A DNA stretch of 64,000 nucleotides from Limnomonas spitsbergensis (GCA_037349105.1 JAYJMM010000028.1:2728001-2792000), one strand, 5' to 3'; positions 10,449 through 21,523 are shown, numbered from the stretch's first letter. Program-made: numbers and translations. Notes: generated by a model not told the origin, from the letters alone.

Positions 10449-11317
10449 TTTGGTTTGCCTTTGTACTCTATTCTTGTGCAGCCATAGGGTTTGCAACTCA
10501 CCATGCTGATCAATTTTCATACGAGGGTTTAGGACCATTGTCACGTATTATTTAGGGCACACGTGGCTTGTGGCTTGCCCAAACATGAAAGCAAGCAGAT
10601 GTTCATTACTTTGTAGCATTAGCTCTTTTGCTGAATCCACAATTATGTTGAAGCTTATCATATGCAGCCATGACATGGCTTAGGACCACTGCCATGCAGG
10701 GCACAGACTTTTTTGCTGCATGCTCATGTTACAGAGCACATTTTGTACGACTTCAAGTTTCCTTTTTTACATGTCGATGCGCCTCAAGTGGAGGAGGCAG
10801 GAGCGACTCGACTGTGCCGTACCAGGCTGCTTGTACTGTAGTATGCTCATCAGCTTAGTACGCATTTTTATAAATCTAGTATGGGTATAAACGTTTGCTT
10901 TGATGTGACTGCATGGAAGGCCTTGGCCTCAGTGGACAGAAAAATGCTGGTTCTCAATGTGTTACTTGTTGGCCCGCCCGTGAGTCAAGAGGCATGCGCC
11001 TTCAACACGAGAAATTGTTACTTCAATATCAAGCGCAGCGCTGCACCCTGCGCGATTTGCCCTACGCTTAGCTACTTCTTCAGCTACAAGCCCTACGAAG
11101 TTGCTATTTCCCACAATGGAATTCTAACGGGGCCATGACATTCGGCAGACTGTCCTACCCCTCTTCGGATAAAGGAGGGGCACCTGCGATCTCTGTCCCT
11201 GGAATTGAGGGGTGCAGTAATATACAATACTGAATTAGGGGTAGGATACGCGGAGGAACCTGGCAAAACGCAAAACCTTGACTTGGTCTTTCTCGATATT
11301 CGCTCCGCGCTGCTGTC

Positions 11318-11470
11318 ACGTGGAAGAGGGACAAGCATGGTATCCATGGGCCGAAGCCCGTCCAGAAGTACCTGTCCAGCGGCGATTTCACAGTCGAGCT
11401 AGCTCAGCAGATGACGAGCAGGGGCAAGACGACGACCGCCTGGGAAGCCCTGCAGTTCTACAGGCTAGTG
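11318..11470 (+). CDS. Orphan coding-like exon upstream of repeat-protein copy 2
   Basis: Frame TWKRDKHGIHGPKPVQKYL continues through SGDFTVELAQQMTSRGKTTT and AWEALQFYRLV to a good donor (GTAAGA at 11471). Composition and the clean donor look like real coding sequence, but no homologue comes to mind. It may be the first exon of the copy 2 gene: the acceptor CTCCAG at 11541-11546 would join it in phase with the stop-free repeat frame, but that is not the frame of the conserved downstream domain. Confidence 0.4.
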
Positions 11471-11546
11471 GTAAGAATGCTTTGAGTGATGCATCAGACA
11501 TTTCCCCTTCCATGCATGCTCCCATCTAGTGGTCCATGTCCTCCAG

Positions 11547-13255
11547 TGGTCAAAACTGGAGCCCATAGCAGCATGCAGCAGCATGGAGGTGCTGCCTCCC
11601 CCCTGTCTCAGCTGTGTAGGCCTGCTGGAGCCCAGGGCAGCATGCAGCATCATGGAGGTGCTGCCTCCCCCCTGTCTCAGCTGTGTAGGCCTGCTGGAGC
11701 CCAGGGCAGCATGCAGCATCATGGAGGTGCTGCCTCCCCCCTGTCTCAGCTGCCTAGGCCTGCTGGAGCCCAGGACAGCATGCAGCATCATGGCGGTGCT
11801 GCCTCCCCCCTGTCTCAGCTGCCTATGCCTGCTGGAGCTTAGGGCAGCATGCAGCATCATGGCGGTGCTGCCTCCCCCCTGTCTCAGCTGTGTAGGCCTG
11901 CTGGAGCCCAGGGCAGCATGCAGCATCATGGCGGTGCTGCCTCCCCCCTGTCTCAGCTGCCTATGCCTGCTGGAGCTTAGGGCAGCATGCAGCATCATGG
12001 AGGTGCTGCCTCCCCCCTGTCTCAGCTGCCTAGGCCTGCTGGAGCTTAGGGCAGCATGCAGCATCATGGCGGTGCTGCCTCCCCCCTGTCTCAGCTGCCT
12101 AGGCCTGCTGGAGCTTAGGACAGCATGCAGCATGATGGCGGTGCTGCCTCCCCCCTGCCTCAGCTGCCTATGCCTGCTGGAGCTTAGGGCAGCATGCAGC
12201 ATAATGGAGGTGCTGCCTCCCCCCTGTCTCAGCCGCCTAGGCCTGCTGGAGCTTAGGGCAGCATGCAGCATTATGGAGGTGCTGCCTCCCCCCCGTCTCA
12301 GCTACCTAGGCCTGCTGGAGGTTAGGGCAGCATGCAGCATCATGGCGGTGCTGCCTCCCCCCTGTCTCAGCTGCCTATGCCTGCTGGAGCCCACAGCAGC
12401 ATGCTACAGCCTGGAGCTGCTGCCACCCCTTTGTACTTGATGGCTAGAGCTGCTGGAGCTCAGGTCATGCTTCATGAGTCCGGAGCTGCTGCCACCCCCC
12501 TTGGCCTGCCATCTTCGTTGGACAGCCAGGTCCTTTTACAGGAGTGCCCTAGGCTCAAGAGGCCTGCTCCTCAGGATAAGGCACCCAACAAGCATGCCAA
12601 GGTGGGTGTGGTCAAGTCCAATCAGAGGAAAGGGATGTGGCTCAGGCACCATGTGGGGGCTAAGCGTGCTACATTGTCGTCAGCATGCACGCCTATCAGT
12701 ACCCCATCAGAGATATCCCTGCTCAACCAACTCTTCCCCAAGTTCTCCAGCAAAGGACGGACGACAGACTGGGATGCAATGGCTAGGGAGTTCAATAATG
12801 AGGTGGTTCATGCCCTGGGCCAACAGCAGTCCGTAGGGGACTAGGGCAATAGCCTCAGACCAAAGACCTCGAGGCAACTGCTTGAATTCCAGAAGAGGGT
12901 CACCAATGAGCTGTGTAGGAGGGACACTGCTGCTTTGAGTGAGGCACTGAGCTACACATCCATGCAGCCCCCTCCCTTCACTCCTGGTGTGCAGAACGCC
13001 ATCGACGCCATCAGCCTGGTTCTGGATGCAGCCAAGGCCATCAAGAGGATGGACAGTGCTTCTCCAGCATCAGCTGCTGCTCTTGTTGTGTCCCGGAAGC
13101 AGTTTGCCAGCAAGGCCAAGGAGAACAAGGGCACACGGCAGGGGGAGGGACAGAAGAGGTGTGCTGCTTGCAACACGATGCCTAAGGATGGCGTCGGGTT
13201 GTATCAGCACCGGGCCACTTGTGAGGCATACCAGGCAAAGTATGGGAAGAAGTAG
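11547..13255 (+). pseudogene. Unrecognised repeat-rich protein, copy 2 (interrupted by TAG codons)
   Basis: Paralogue of 8995-10448. A 23-residue repeat array (11569-12400) is followed by a conserved domain: CPRLKRPAPQDKAP, QRKGMWLRHHVGAKRAT, PISTPSEISLLNQLFP, MAREFNNEVVHALGQQQ, then NELCRRDTAA. The tail carries a zinc-knuckle-like CAAC...YQHRATC...YQAKYGKK and ends at TAG 13253-13255. In the frame of the conserved domain, several repeat units have TAG where others have CAG (GCTTAG versus GCCCAG), and another TAG is at 12842-12844 where copy 1 reads CAA. It is therefore probably a decayed element gene. Another frame is open right through the repeats (11529-12440) but does not lead into the conserved domain. 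Confidence 0.55.
11569..12400 (+). repeat. 69-bp minisatellite (23-codon unit, about 12 copies)
   Basis: Unit core GTGCTGCCTCCCCCCTGTCT then CAGCTGNNTAGGCCTGCTGG and AGCNNAGGGCAGCATGCAGC. Period 69 bp, strongly homogenised, with variation at the AGG/ATG, CCCAG/CTTAG and GAGG/GCGG positions. Confidence 0.92.
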
Positions 13256-13963
13256 GGTGTGTTCTTCACTTCTGCAACCTCTACTCATGCTTCAGAATGC
13301 TGACTGATTCATTTGGTATTTGAGATCAATTATGGATTCAGACAGGATTAACAAGGAGCATGATTGCCAGCATACTTGCTATTTTGTTTGCTTTGTTAAT
13401 TTGATTTTAAATTTAGAACAACCAGAAACATTGGCAGTAGTTTCCTGTACTTTTTGGAATGTGTGAATTGGATTTGTCTGATCAGGCCATGTAGGAGCCT
13501 GAGTGTGGATGAGAAGCTTTGCATGAAGCTGGATACAAGAACGGCTCGTTATCTTGGTTTGTTTCATGGCTGACCTGCAATTTTTTCTGTGCATGCATGC
13601 TACCTACAGAGTGAGAGGTGTGACTGTGTATCCCGAGTGTGAGATGTGAGGCCGCTGCCACTTTTTGTCGTCTGATGACTGATAACTGGCATGCATAAGC
13701 AGAATATATTTAATAGCAAGTTCAATAACAACTGGGTTGCCCTCGAGGCCCACTGCAATTCGACGGTCGGTACATGCAACTTCCCCTTGAGGCAGATCAC
13801 GTGCTGCAACTTCTCCCATAGATGCGCCTATGGTCTAAGAAGTTGCGCTGTTAATATCGCGTGCAGCGCTGCGCGCTGCACGCGTCTCCCTATTTCCCCC
13901 TACTTCCTCACATTCTCTCCCTATGTAGTTGCTATTTCCCCACACCCCGGGAAACTTGACACG

Positions 13964-14272
13964 ATGATCTCTTCTTAATATGCATGGAGTAATGGAGGAT
14001 GGCACTAGGAGCTAGGATAAACATCTAAAGAGCTCGTGGGTGTCAGGCCAAGGGTAGCCACCTGCAACATGCTGCCAGCAGAGGGCTTTAGGCAAAGCCA
14101 GCACACGGTCTGCATTTGTCCATGGTGTGGGGCGATGCATATTTTATTTCGCCTTTCGTTTACGCAACACTGATCTGAATAATGTGCGGTGCCCACTTGC
14201 GCCCCTGCGCTGACTCCTCTTGGCAGCGTATCACAACGTAAAATATTGCCGCATATTGCTATCAACAGTGAG
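13964..14272. other. Short intergenic stretch, nothing recognised
   Basis: No coding signal or repeat recognised between the end of the TIR block and the next TIR element. Confidence 0.4.
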
Positions 14273-14959
14273 TACCGTAAAACCACTTAAGCTCCGCGCA
14301 CCCCAAAAAAAAAGAATTTAATTTTCGGCCGCGCACCCCAAAAAGAATTTAAAAAACGGTCGCGCAGCGACAAAATTTTAATTTAATTTAACGCCGCGCA
14401 GCACGAAATTTAATTAAACATCGCGCATCACTGGAAATAATTAAAATTTTCGTCCGCGCAGCACTTTCAGCCAGTACAGACAAGCTCAGTTACAACTTCG
14501 TTTGATGTTTGCAGGACCCGCATACCGTAGTCGTCATCCCCCTCCTCCGCCGATTCCTAGCCTCAGGAAATGTGTGGCTATTTGGGCCCGGGGGGCTCAG
14601 TGGTACTACGTAACCTAGTAGTCCACCCTGAGGTCTGCAGTTCGAATCCTGTCAATGTTCAGCACTTTCAGCCAATAGTGCTCATCTGAGTCATCAGTAG
14701 TGTTACCATGCAGGGCTATTTGGGCACACTTGACAAGGATGCCTGAACGGATGTCGAATCAAACAGTCGCGCGCTAGCGCGCAAAATTTTGTAAAAAGTG
14801 CTGTTTTTAATTCATACCGCGCACCCCCAAAATAATTGTTTGGGCACCTGACTGACACGTCGCGCAGCGGCAATTTTTGAATTAATATTAGCGCGCAGCC
14901 ATGTCCGCGCACCCCAATAATTATTTAATTACGAGCGGAGCTAAAGTGGTTCTACGGTA
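14273..14959. mobile_element. 687-bp TIR element (MITE-like), copy 1
   Basis: Terminal inverted repeats: TACCGTAAAACCACTTAAGC at the left and its near-complement (...AAGTGGTTCTACGGTA) at the right. The ends are A/T-rich with repeated CCGCGCACCCC and CGCGCAGC motifs. A second copy lies at 20834-21523. It has no coding capacity and encloses a tRNA-like segment at 14586-14655. TA at both tips is compatible with a TA target duplication but cannot be separated from the TIR. Confidence 0.85.
14586..14655 (+). other. tRNA-like Pol III promoter body inside the TIR element
   Basis: GCCCGGGGGGCTCAGTGGTA resembles a tRNA 5' end with an A box (GGCTCAGTGGTA). About 40 nt on, GCAGTTCGAATCCTG contains a good B box (GTTCGAATCC). 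The 3' acceptor strand does not pair with the 5' strand, so this is tRNA-derived rather than a functional tRNA. Confidence 0.6.
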
Positions 14960-15007
14960 TTATAAACGTTCTGAACAAAAAGTTACTCCATGCTCATGTA
15001 CCTGCAG

Positions 15008-15515
15008 ATGCCTCGCCCATGACCCGAAGACACGGCCCAGCTTTGGGCAGGTCCTCAGGTGCCTGGAGGCTGCATATGAAGTCTGCATGGACGGAATGAA
15101 TGCAGCGTTGGCGGCTAAGATGACGGAAACCTCGGAAGCGGCAAGCACTTCGCCGTCTGGTAGACGGACGTCAAGGTCCGCGCAGCCTGCGGCTAGGTCC
15201 GAACCGCAGCAGCAGCAGCAAAGAAGTGCGTTCACGGCTGAGCACGCTGCCGATGGTGCTGACGAGACACGGGGTGAAGGGCGGTGCATAATGGACAAAT
15301 TTGAGCCTGTCAGGGCGCAGCACTGGCCGCACCTGGCTGTGATGAGCGAGAGCGGTTTGCAAGATATGAAAGGACGCAGCCAACTGCTGACCAAGGTGGC
15401 AGACGACACAAGGGTCAGTCCATTGGAGTACGTTAGTATGCCCCAAGCTGCAGACCAGGCGGAGGACCCTGAGACAGAGATGCTGGACTATCGCCGCTGG
15501 ACCAACCCCATGTGA
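15008..15515 (+). CDS. C-terminal exon of a protein kinase (isolated)
   Basis: After an acceptor (CCTGCAG, 15001-15007) the frame reads CLAHDPKTRPSFGQVLRCLE, the typical subdomain XI end of tyrosine-kinase-like/MAP3K-type kinases (conserved Arg in RPSF). A low-complexity tail follows with a Gln run (EPQQQQQ near 15205) and ends at TGA 15513-15515. I find no upstream kinase exons in the sequence before it. A TIR element abuts it at 14273-14959, so the gene may be cut off or a retained fragment. Coding of the tail is uninterrupted for about 150 residues. Confidence 0.6.
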
Positions 15516-16464
15516 AGCCATGTGTCAAAATCCGGTGTTCAAATACATGATCCCCTGACTTGTGTCCTTAGCGGTAGCGTGGCAGGACAGCCCCTGCTTG
15601 TTTTGTATTCAAGCTGCCCTAATAGCTTGGTGGAGACACGACGAAAAGGAAGAAAAGAGGAGGTACCTCACCTGATTGAAGCTGGCCACAAGCAGCCGAT
15701 GTTCCTGCTTCAGTCTCTCCCTCCCCAATGAGCTGTACGTTACTAGACAGGCAGACACGGCCCTGTGCGACAAGGATGCAGCTGGACACTGTCAATGAAT
15801 GTTGGAGGTATGTATAGTTTCGAAGCAAGAACTGCCTTGCCTGTGATGACTGCAGTGTCATCAGTCCTAAGCAAGTTTGTATCTTGCCATGCCAGGCGTC
15901 AGCGTAGCCACGACATGAACGTTCTTTCCCTCTCAAGACTTTTATGATTTTCTTAATTTCGTCATATGCCAGTTATACACCATATCATTTTTTCTTGTCT
16001 GTTTCTTGCTGGTAACCCTGCTGGAACCTCCCAGAACTTCAAATATCAAATATATTCAGCAGACCGGTCCCAAACAGTTTACAGGTAGGCCTCATAGTAG
16101 GTTGTAGCCGTGCGGAGCATGTTGTGGTTTGTCCGCACTCCATGTTGGTTTACCGGCACCGAAGGCTGTGTCATGATGTATGACTCTGCTCTGAGCCTAT
16201 GATGTATTGGCACGTATTTTTGGTTATTTCCTTTTAGCTACATAGCTCCCTGTTAAGCAGTCTTTGCTGCGGCAGCCTCCGGGCCGACTGTCAGGCAGTC
16301 TTCACTTAGGCCGCCTCTCCGTTGACTAGCATTTCCCCTATTTGCTTGGCTGTGTTTCATTAAGTGTTATCAAAAAGTTTACTGTAATACTGTCTCAGTC
16401 AAACAGTACCGATACCGAAAAACTGTTCATGCCCCATCACATGGGATGTAGGCATGCCTGCACC
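15516..16464. other. Nothing recognised
   Basis: Possibly the 3' UTR of the kinase exon, then intergenic DNA. No convincing ORF, RNA or repeat seen. Confidence 0.3.
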
Positions 16465-16640
16465 TTCGATTGGGTCGCTAGGTTCCATGTCCCCTCACAC
16501 AGGAGGGTGGCATGGCTGCATCATGGTTCTAGCTGTGCATGGTACCTGGAGCTGAGCTTGCTCATCCCCTACCAGCACCACGCGGCCGGGCGGCAACCAT
16601 GGCCCAGCAGGTATGTACCGTCCTAAACTGTGACTTATTT
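16465..16640 (+). mobile_element. LINE-derived fragment
   Basis: GGTTCCATGTCCCCTCACAC...GGTGGCATGGCTGCA...CACGCGGCCG...ACCATGGCCCAGCAGGTATG...CCGTCCTAAACTGTG matches segments at about 29036-29205 (+) and 18998-19170 (-). The last lies inside a recognisable reverse-transcriptase remnant, so this is probably a piece of the same LINE family. Confidence 0.5.
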
Positions 16641-17429
16641 GACCTTCTCAATTGTGATATGTGGTATCTTAGGACAGCTCAAAACATGGGTGCAAGTACC
16701 TTTCCAATCAGCTTGTGGACATAGCTTGGTTTTAATCCTAGCAGGGCTTGAACAGCTCATAAGATATCGGTAACAAAAATATCGCAAATAATGAACTGGT
16801 GAATGAGGAAATGACTGAACACCAACACCACCGGCCTCGCTGAGAAGGCTCGACTGCTTTGCCAGGCATAATTGCCTGGCTATAATGGATGCAAAAGGAA
16901 CAAGTGGGGCAGGAAACTGAAGTGTCTCGTAGATTCTGTATGGCAGCTCGCAATGTGCTATGGCACGGCCAATTGCAAGGCTTGTGCAAGTAAGAGCAGA
17001 GCGTTCACACATTTGGAAGGTGTGAAGAAAGCTATTATCTGTTATAGACATCCGAGTGCTTGTCCTGTTTGCTGTTTTTGCTTCGTATTGTCTAGGCCTC
17101 GGGGTAGTTTGGGCATTTGGTTGGCTGCTAGGCTGTGAGTTGTGTCTTTGTGACGGGGGGGGGGGTATGCCTTGATTTTTTTCGAGGTCCGAATTCAAAA
17201 TCCGAAATCAAAATGGGATCCACTGAAACGCTGGAAACTTCTTATGTGCTAGAAACTTCTTCGAGTTGTACCGGGGCAAGCTTGGGTGGGATGCCCTGGC
17301 TTTTGTGGAAGACGTGGTAGATATCGTTAAGGCGTAGACGTTCTCAGAGGCTTGTACCTCCTTTGCCTTTCTTTTCCAGCCTTTGGCTGTCCCTTCACTT
17401 TATTTCCCCCTTTTCCTTTTTTCCTGCCC
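16641..17429. other. Nothing recognised
   Basis: A 187-codon open frame on the - strand lies here but has no recognisable domain and a composition like chance. A ten-G run at 17155-17164. Confidence 0.3.
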
Positions 17430-17765
17430 CTAAAAGTTAAGCGCCCACGCGGCCGAGCCTTTTTGAGCAGGGCCTAGAGGTATAACGTCATTGTCTGACA
17501 GCTTACTCTCTTATGTCCTTTTCATTTGGTATCCGATTGTGTTTCGGTTCTTTTACGTAACGGCAGCGTCAAGGTAGTTGGTACATCCGGACAGTGAGCT
17601 GAAAGAAGGGCTGAAAACGAGTCAATGACGTTACACCTCCAGGCCATGCACAAGAAGGCTTGGCCGCGCGGGCGCCCAACTGGTCAGATGGGAGAAAAGA
17701 ATAACTAAATGGAAGAGGGGACACACAATAAAGGAACAAAAGGAGAGGCCGGGAAGGCAAACAAG
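17430..17765. mobile_element. Foldback-type element ends facing each other
   Basis: GCGCCCACGCGGCCGAGCCT...GAGGTATAACGTCATTG (17440-17495) is followed by its inverted counterpart CAATGACGTTACACCTCCAG...GGCCGCGCGGGCGCCC (17623-17675). The same arm occurs at 21575-21620 (inverted), 22085-22135 and 28930-28985. The flanking C/T-rich and G/A-rich tracts (CTTTATTTCCCCC...; GGGAGAAAAGAAT...) are part of the arms. Confidence 0.55.
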
Positions 17766-18499
17766 TCCGACGGCATCTGAGCTCTGATTTGAGCTTCTTT
17801 AGCAACTATAGCCTTCAACAAAGTCTACAACAGCGGTGGAAGTCCGTGGTGCCGTTCACGGGACCTGCCCACCCCAGCTCCCTTAACTGCTCCCCTATAG
17901 GGTATTGGAAGCAAGCATGTAGGCATCCTCTGCAGGCATCCTCTACATGCTCGCCAGCACCCTTTGACCAACATCGTTGGCAGTAGCGTGCCTCTCGCCG
18001 CTGACCGCTGCACCGTCCCCTGGTGTCAGCCGTGCTGATCGCGCCAAGCCATAGTCGCAAATTTGTGCACACACGAGTACAAGGTGGAGGTGGCCGCATG
18101 AGTTTTTGCTTTCATTTGTCAGGTTAACGGGGAGCTTTGACTAGAAGTCCTTGATGGGATGACTATCCACTTGATTAGCACAATTCCTATCTCTGGTCTC
18201 CATCTGTTTGTATCATCGTTTCTAAATTACTACTGCAACATTGAAATCGCTCACTTACAGAGGTTTCACATATGCTTCTCATCTCAATGATTTACACACA
18301 GTTCACACTTTTTAAACACTCAACTCACTTAGGTTACGCGTCATACCGTTTCTCACCTAGTTCACACATTTTAAAACACTTAAACGCACTGAAGTTTCGC
18401 CCACGCATCAGACAGTTGTAACGCACACTTATACAATTTAACTTAAACTTTCTTGTTTCCTTCTAAATTTTCCTAGGAGGCGTCCAACCGAACTCTTTT
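17766..18499. other. Nothing recognised
   Basis: A/T-rich around 18160-18470 with repeated CACTTAAAC-like segments. No gene recognised. Confidence 0.3.
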
Positions 18500-19800
18500 G
18501 CACCCACGTCATATTTTATGGCTGGGGCTAATCTTCTGCACTATGGGGTTCATTCCCACGCTACTGCTCGGTGGTTGTGTGTTGGTTGCTTGTCCAGGGG
18601 GGTCACTGGTTTTCGCTCGCTGTCCTAGCGTATCTACTGCCTGTACTGGTCTACGGGCACAAGTCCCATGCATCAAATGTGATGCCCCGTTGGACTGTAA
18701 AACTTCACAAACTTCACACTCCCTCGTCCTGGTGCGGCTCCTGGCATGAGTCAGCACAGCGCCCGCAGTGGTCTGAAACCTGGCGCGGTAGGTTACCACA
18801 GACCTGTGCTCAGTGGTAGGTTCCCTGGGGTCCTCCCCGCCGCTTGCGTCCAGCTACACCTGCTCGTAGGTTGCGTCAACGAGAGCCAACACCTCTGTGA
18901 CGGGTAGGCGCTGCAAGTCAGCTGCTGCCTCGCGCAATTTGGGGGCGGCTGCCCCCCGCTTCAGCTCCTCCAGTGCACACAGCAGATCAGAGCACCAGGT
19001 TTAGAACGGTGCATATCCAATGGGCTCTGCTGAACAGTCGGCCACGTGGGGCTGGTAGGGAATGACTAGGCTCAATTTCTGCTACCATGCACAGCCTGGG
19101 CCATGGTGCAGCCATGCCATCCTCCTATGTGAGGGGGCAGGAACATGGAACCCGGCGCTCTAGGCGGGGGGAGAGAGAAGATCGTGTGGCGGGTTCGATC
19201 CCTCAACCTCTGGGTATGGATGCCACCTGCCGGCGGGTGGTGCGGGTAGCCCCGCAGCCCGGCGCAATTGCTGAAGCAGGCAGGATTGCATCTCGTTATG
19301 GAGAAATTGCTTCGGCCGAAGGTGGCTGGTGGCCCACACCACGTCGCCGTAGTCGGCCGCAGGCGCTGCGTAACCAGCTGCCAACCTGATGCGTGTTGGT
19401 AGATGGTGTCTCAGGCTCACCTTGACGGCCATGAGGCGAACGCAGTGCAGCGCCGCAGCCAAAGGTGCCTCTCTCCCTTGCATGACCCTCCTCAAGCTGT
19501 TGCTTTCGTGCTGAATGATGCCCAAGAACTTGAATTTATGGACACGCTTCAGCGCGGCGCGGTCAGGGCCGTACACACACACATGGGCTAGCTGTCGGCG
19601 CTGCGCTGGTAGGCGGCTGCCAAACTCGATGATCTCTGTCTTGCTGACGTTGACCTGAAGCTGCTTATCCACCGCATACTCATGCAGGGCATCAAGCACG
19701 CGTTGCAGCCCTGCTGGGATGCGGGCTATCAGGGAGAGGTAGGCCACATACAGCAGGCAACACAGCTGTTGCCCCGCCTGTAGCGCAATGCCCTCTGCTG
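18500..19800 (-). pseudogene. LINE (non-LTR retrotransposon) reverse-transcriptase remnant
   Basis: On the - strand from about 19800 down: LQRVLDALHEYAVDKQLQVN, VSKTEIIEFGS, HKFKFLGIIQHES and MAVKVSLRHHLPTRIRLAAG are the post-palm and thumb features of LINE reverse transcriptases (the KTE and FKFLGI motifs). The YADD region is lost; the 5' side reads LLYVAYLSLIARIP. Further down (about 18848-18998) in another frame is DLLCALEELKRGAAAPKLRE, and at 18650-18720 a C-x2-C...H-x4-C (CEVC...SHLMHGTC) like the LINE C-terminal zinc knuckle. Frameshifts and stops separate these parts, so it is dead. Confidence 0.7.
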
Positions 19801-20833
19801 AAAACGAGCCAGGTCTTATTCAGCCACGTCTTGTCTTACAAGCTCAGGCCCCTTCGTTTGTTTCTGTCTGCCCGCATCACGCAGCATTAAGATTTTCAAT
19901 CTCAAACAGCCTTGCAACAGGCGTTGTCTTCGAACTGCTAAATCTCCCCATTTCAGAACTGAGTGTCTTCGCCTCAGACACATCAAGGCAGGACAACAGT
20001 AATATGGTCGGCCTAGGGATGTCTGCCTCTGCTATGCGTGCACAGTGTCACCGGGCTACAGATCCATCTGCATGTGTACACTTTTATGTCAATATAGGAT
20101 TAACCTGTCAAGGACGTGGGATCCCAAGCCTCAAAATGGAATATTTATCCCAGACATGTCATTGTAATTGACGAGTTGAAGCCCACAGACCAACTCGTCA
20201 GCACCAAGCAGCCAAAACGAGTCGTGACCACCAGAACCAGAGACCAGAACGGTGTTCCGTTTGTTGTCGCAAGTTATACAGCATTTTTGTGGTGGCTGGG
20301 TTAGTCAACCGTCATGACAACTGGCAGAAACAATCATTTGTATTCACCCCAGATTTCTGTACCGGTTTCGTATGCTCCTGCACACTCATAAGGAAAGTTG
20401 CTCAGCGCATTAACATGACCCCACGTGTTCAATACTATCGTTTCAGGTTCTTCAGTCCATCACCTTCGTAAAGAGATCAAAGGCAAAAACACCAAGATTG
20501 AGTAACCAGTACAGGCACATGCCCGAGGCCAAAGTTACAAATGCTAGCGTTCAAATGCGGTCTGAATCAACTGCACTGTAGAAGCATTGAGAAAACACAC
20601 CAGCCTGGGCCTCATCCCACATTTCGTCACGCCCCCTACTCCCCTGCTACACAACAAATCGATCATGGATGCTTGGGTACATTATAACAGAGCCAACTGT
20701 TTGAAGCAACAAAGTGCAGGGAATTGCTGAATTTTGAATTATAAAAAAGTCCCCTCAGACACTCTTCAATGACCTCTAAAGGAGACCTACCAGACTAGTG
20801 CCGATTAAGGGCCCACCGTGACGTCTACAACAA
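19801..20833. other. Nothing recognised
   Basis: A 127-codon + strand frame (19788-20171) has no recognisable domain. No repeats seen. Confidence 0.3.
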
Positions 20834-21523
20834 TACCGTAAAACGCCTTAAGGTCCGCGCACCCCAAAAAAAAAGAATTTATTTTTCGGCCGCGCACCCC
20901 AAAAAGAATTTAAAAAACGGTCGCGCAGCGACGAAATTTTAATTTAATTTAACGCCGCGCAGCACAAAATTTGATTAAACATCGCGCATCACAGAAATGA
21001 TTTAAATTTCCGTCCGCGCAGCACTTTCAGCCAGTACTGTCAAAGTCTGTTACAACTTCGCTTAAAGCTAGCAGGACCCGCATACCGTAGCCTCCTTCCC
21101 TTTCCTCCGACGATTCCTGGCCTCAGGAAACGTGTGGCTATTGGTGCCCGGGGGGCTCAGTGGTACTACGGAACTTGGCAGTCCACCCTGAGGTCTGCGG
21201 TTCGACTCCTGTCAATGTTCAGCACTTCCAGCCAGTAGTGCTCATCTGAGTCATCAGTAGTGTTGCTATGCATGGCTATTTGAGCCGACTTGACAAGGAT
21301 GGCTGAACGGTTGTCGAATCAAACAGTCGCGCGCTAGCGCGCCATTTTTTTTTGTAAAAAGTGCTGTTTTTAATTCATACCGCGCACCCCCAAAATTAAA
21401 ATTTTGGGCACCTGACTGACGCTCCGCGCACCGGAAATTTTGGAATTAATATTAGCGCGCAGCTATGTCCGCGCACCCCTATAATTATTTAATTACGAGC
21501 GGAGTAAAAGGCGTTTTACGGTA
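20834..21523. mobile_element. 690-bp TIR element (MITE-like), copy 2
   Basis: Homologous over its full length to 14273-14959. Here the termini are perfect: TACCGTAAAACGCCTT at the left and AAGGCGTTTTACGGTA at the right. It contains the same tRNA-like body (21146-21215). Confidence 0.9.
21146..21215 (+). other. tRNA-like Pol III promoter body, copy 2
   Basis: GCCCGGGGGGCTCAGTGGTA (A box) and GCGGTTCGACTCCTG (B box GGTTCGACTCC). Spacing is the same as in copy 1. The presumed anticodon-arm region has diverged. Confidence 0.6.

Larger units (their letters stand above)
8030..13963. mobile_element. TIR-bounded mobile element block (about 5.9 kb)
   Basis: The left end CGTGTCAAGTTTCCCGGG-TGTGG (8030-8051) is matched in inverse by CCACACCCCGGGAAACTTGA plus CACG at 13940-13963. 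Related right-end-like sequence (TTGCTATTTTCCCACACCCC) occurs internally at 8833-8858 and, weaker, at 11098-11118, so several nested or tandem copies may be present. The block holds two paralogous repeat-rich genes (8995-10448 and 11547-13255). I see no convincing target-site duplication. No transposase family is recognisable. Confidence 0.5.

Noticed and set aside
11529..12440. 303-codon open frame through the 69-bp repeat as the true product
   Set aside because: It does not lead into the conserved domain shared with the paralogue. The domain-compatible frame is the one with TAG interruptions, so the open frame is more likely incidental, though an exon joining at 11547 would enter it.
14586..14655. 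Functional tRNA gene
   Set aside because: A and B boxes are present, but the acceptor stem does not pair and the sequence is embedded in a multi-copy TIR element. It was kept only as a tRNA-like body.
16635..17198. 187-codon - strand open frame
   Set aside because: No recognisable motif, no supporting splice context, and Pro/Ser/Gln/Cys-rich composition typical of chance frames.
19788..20171. 127-codon frame near the LINE remnant
   Set aside because: Not in frame with or similar to LINE proteins, and no motif.
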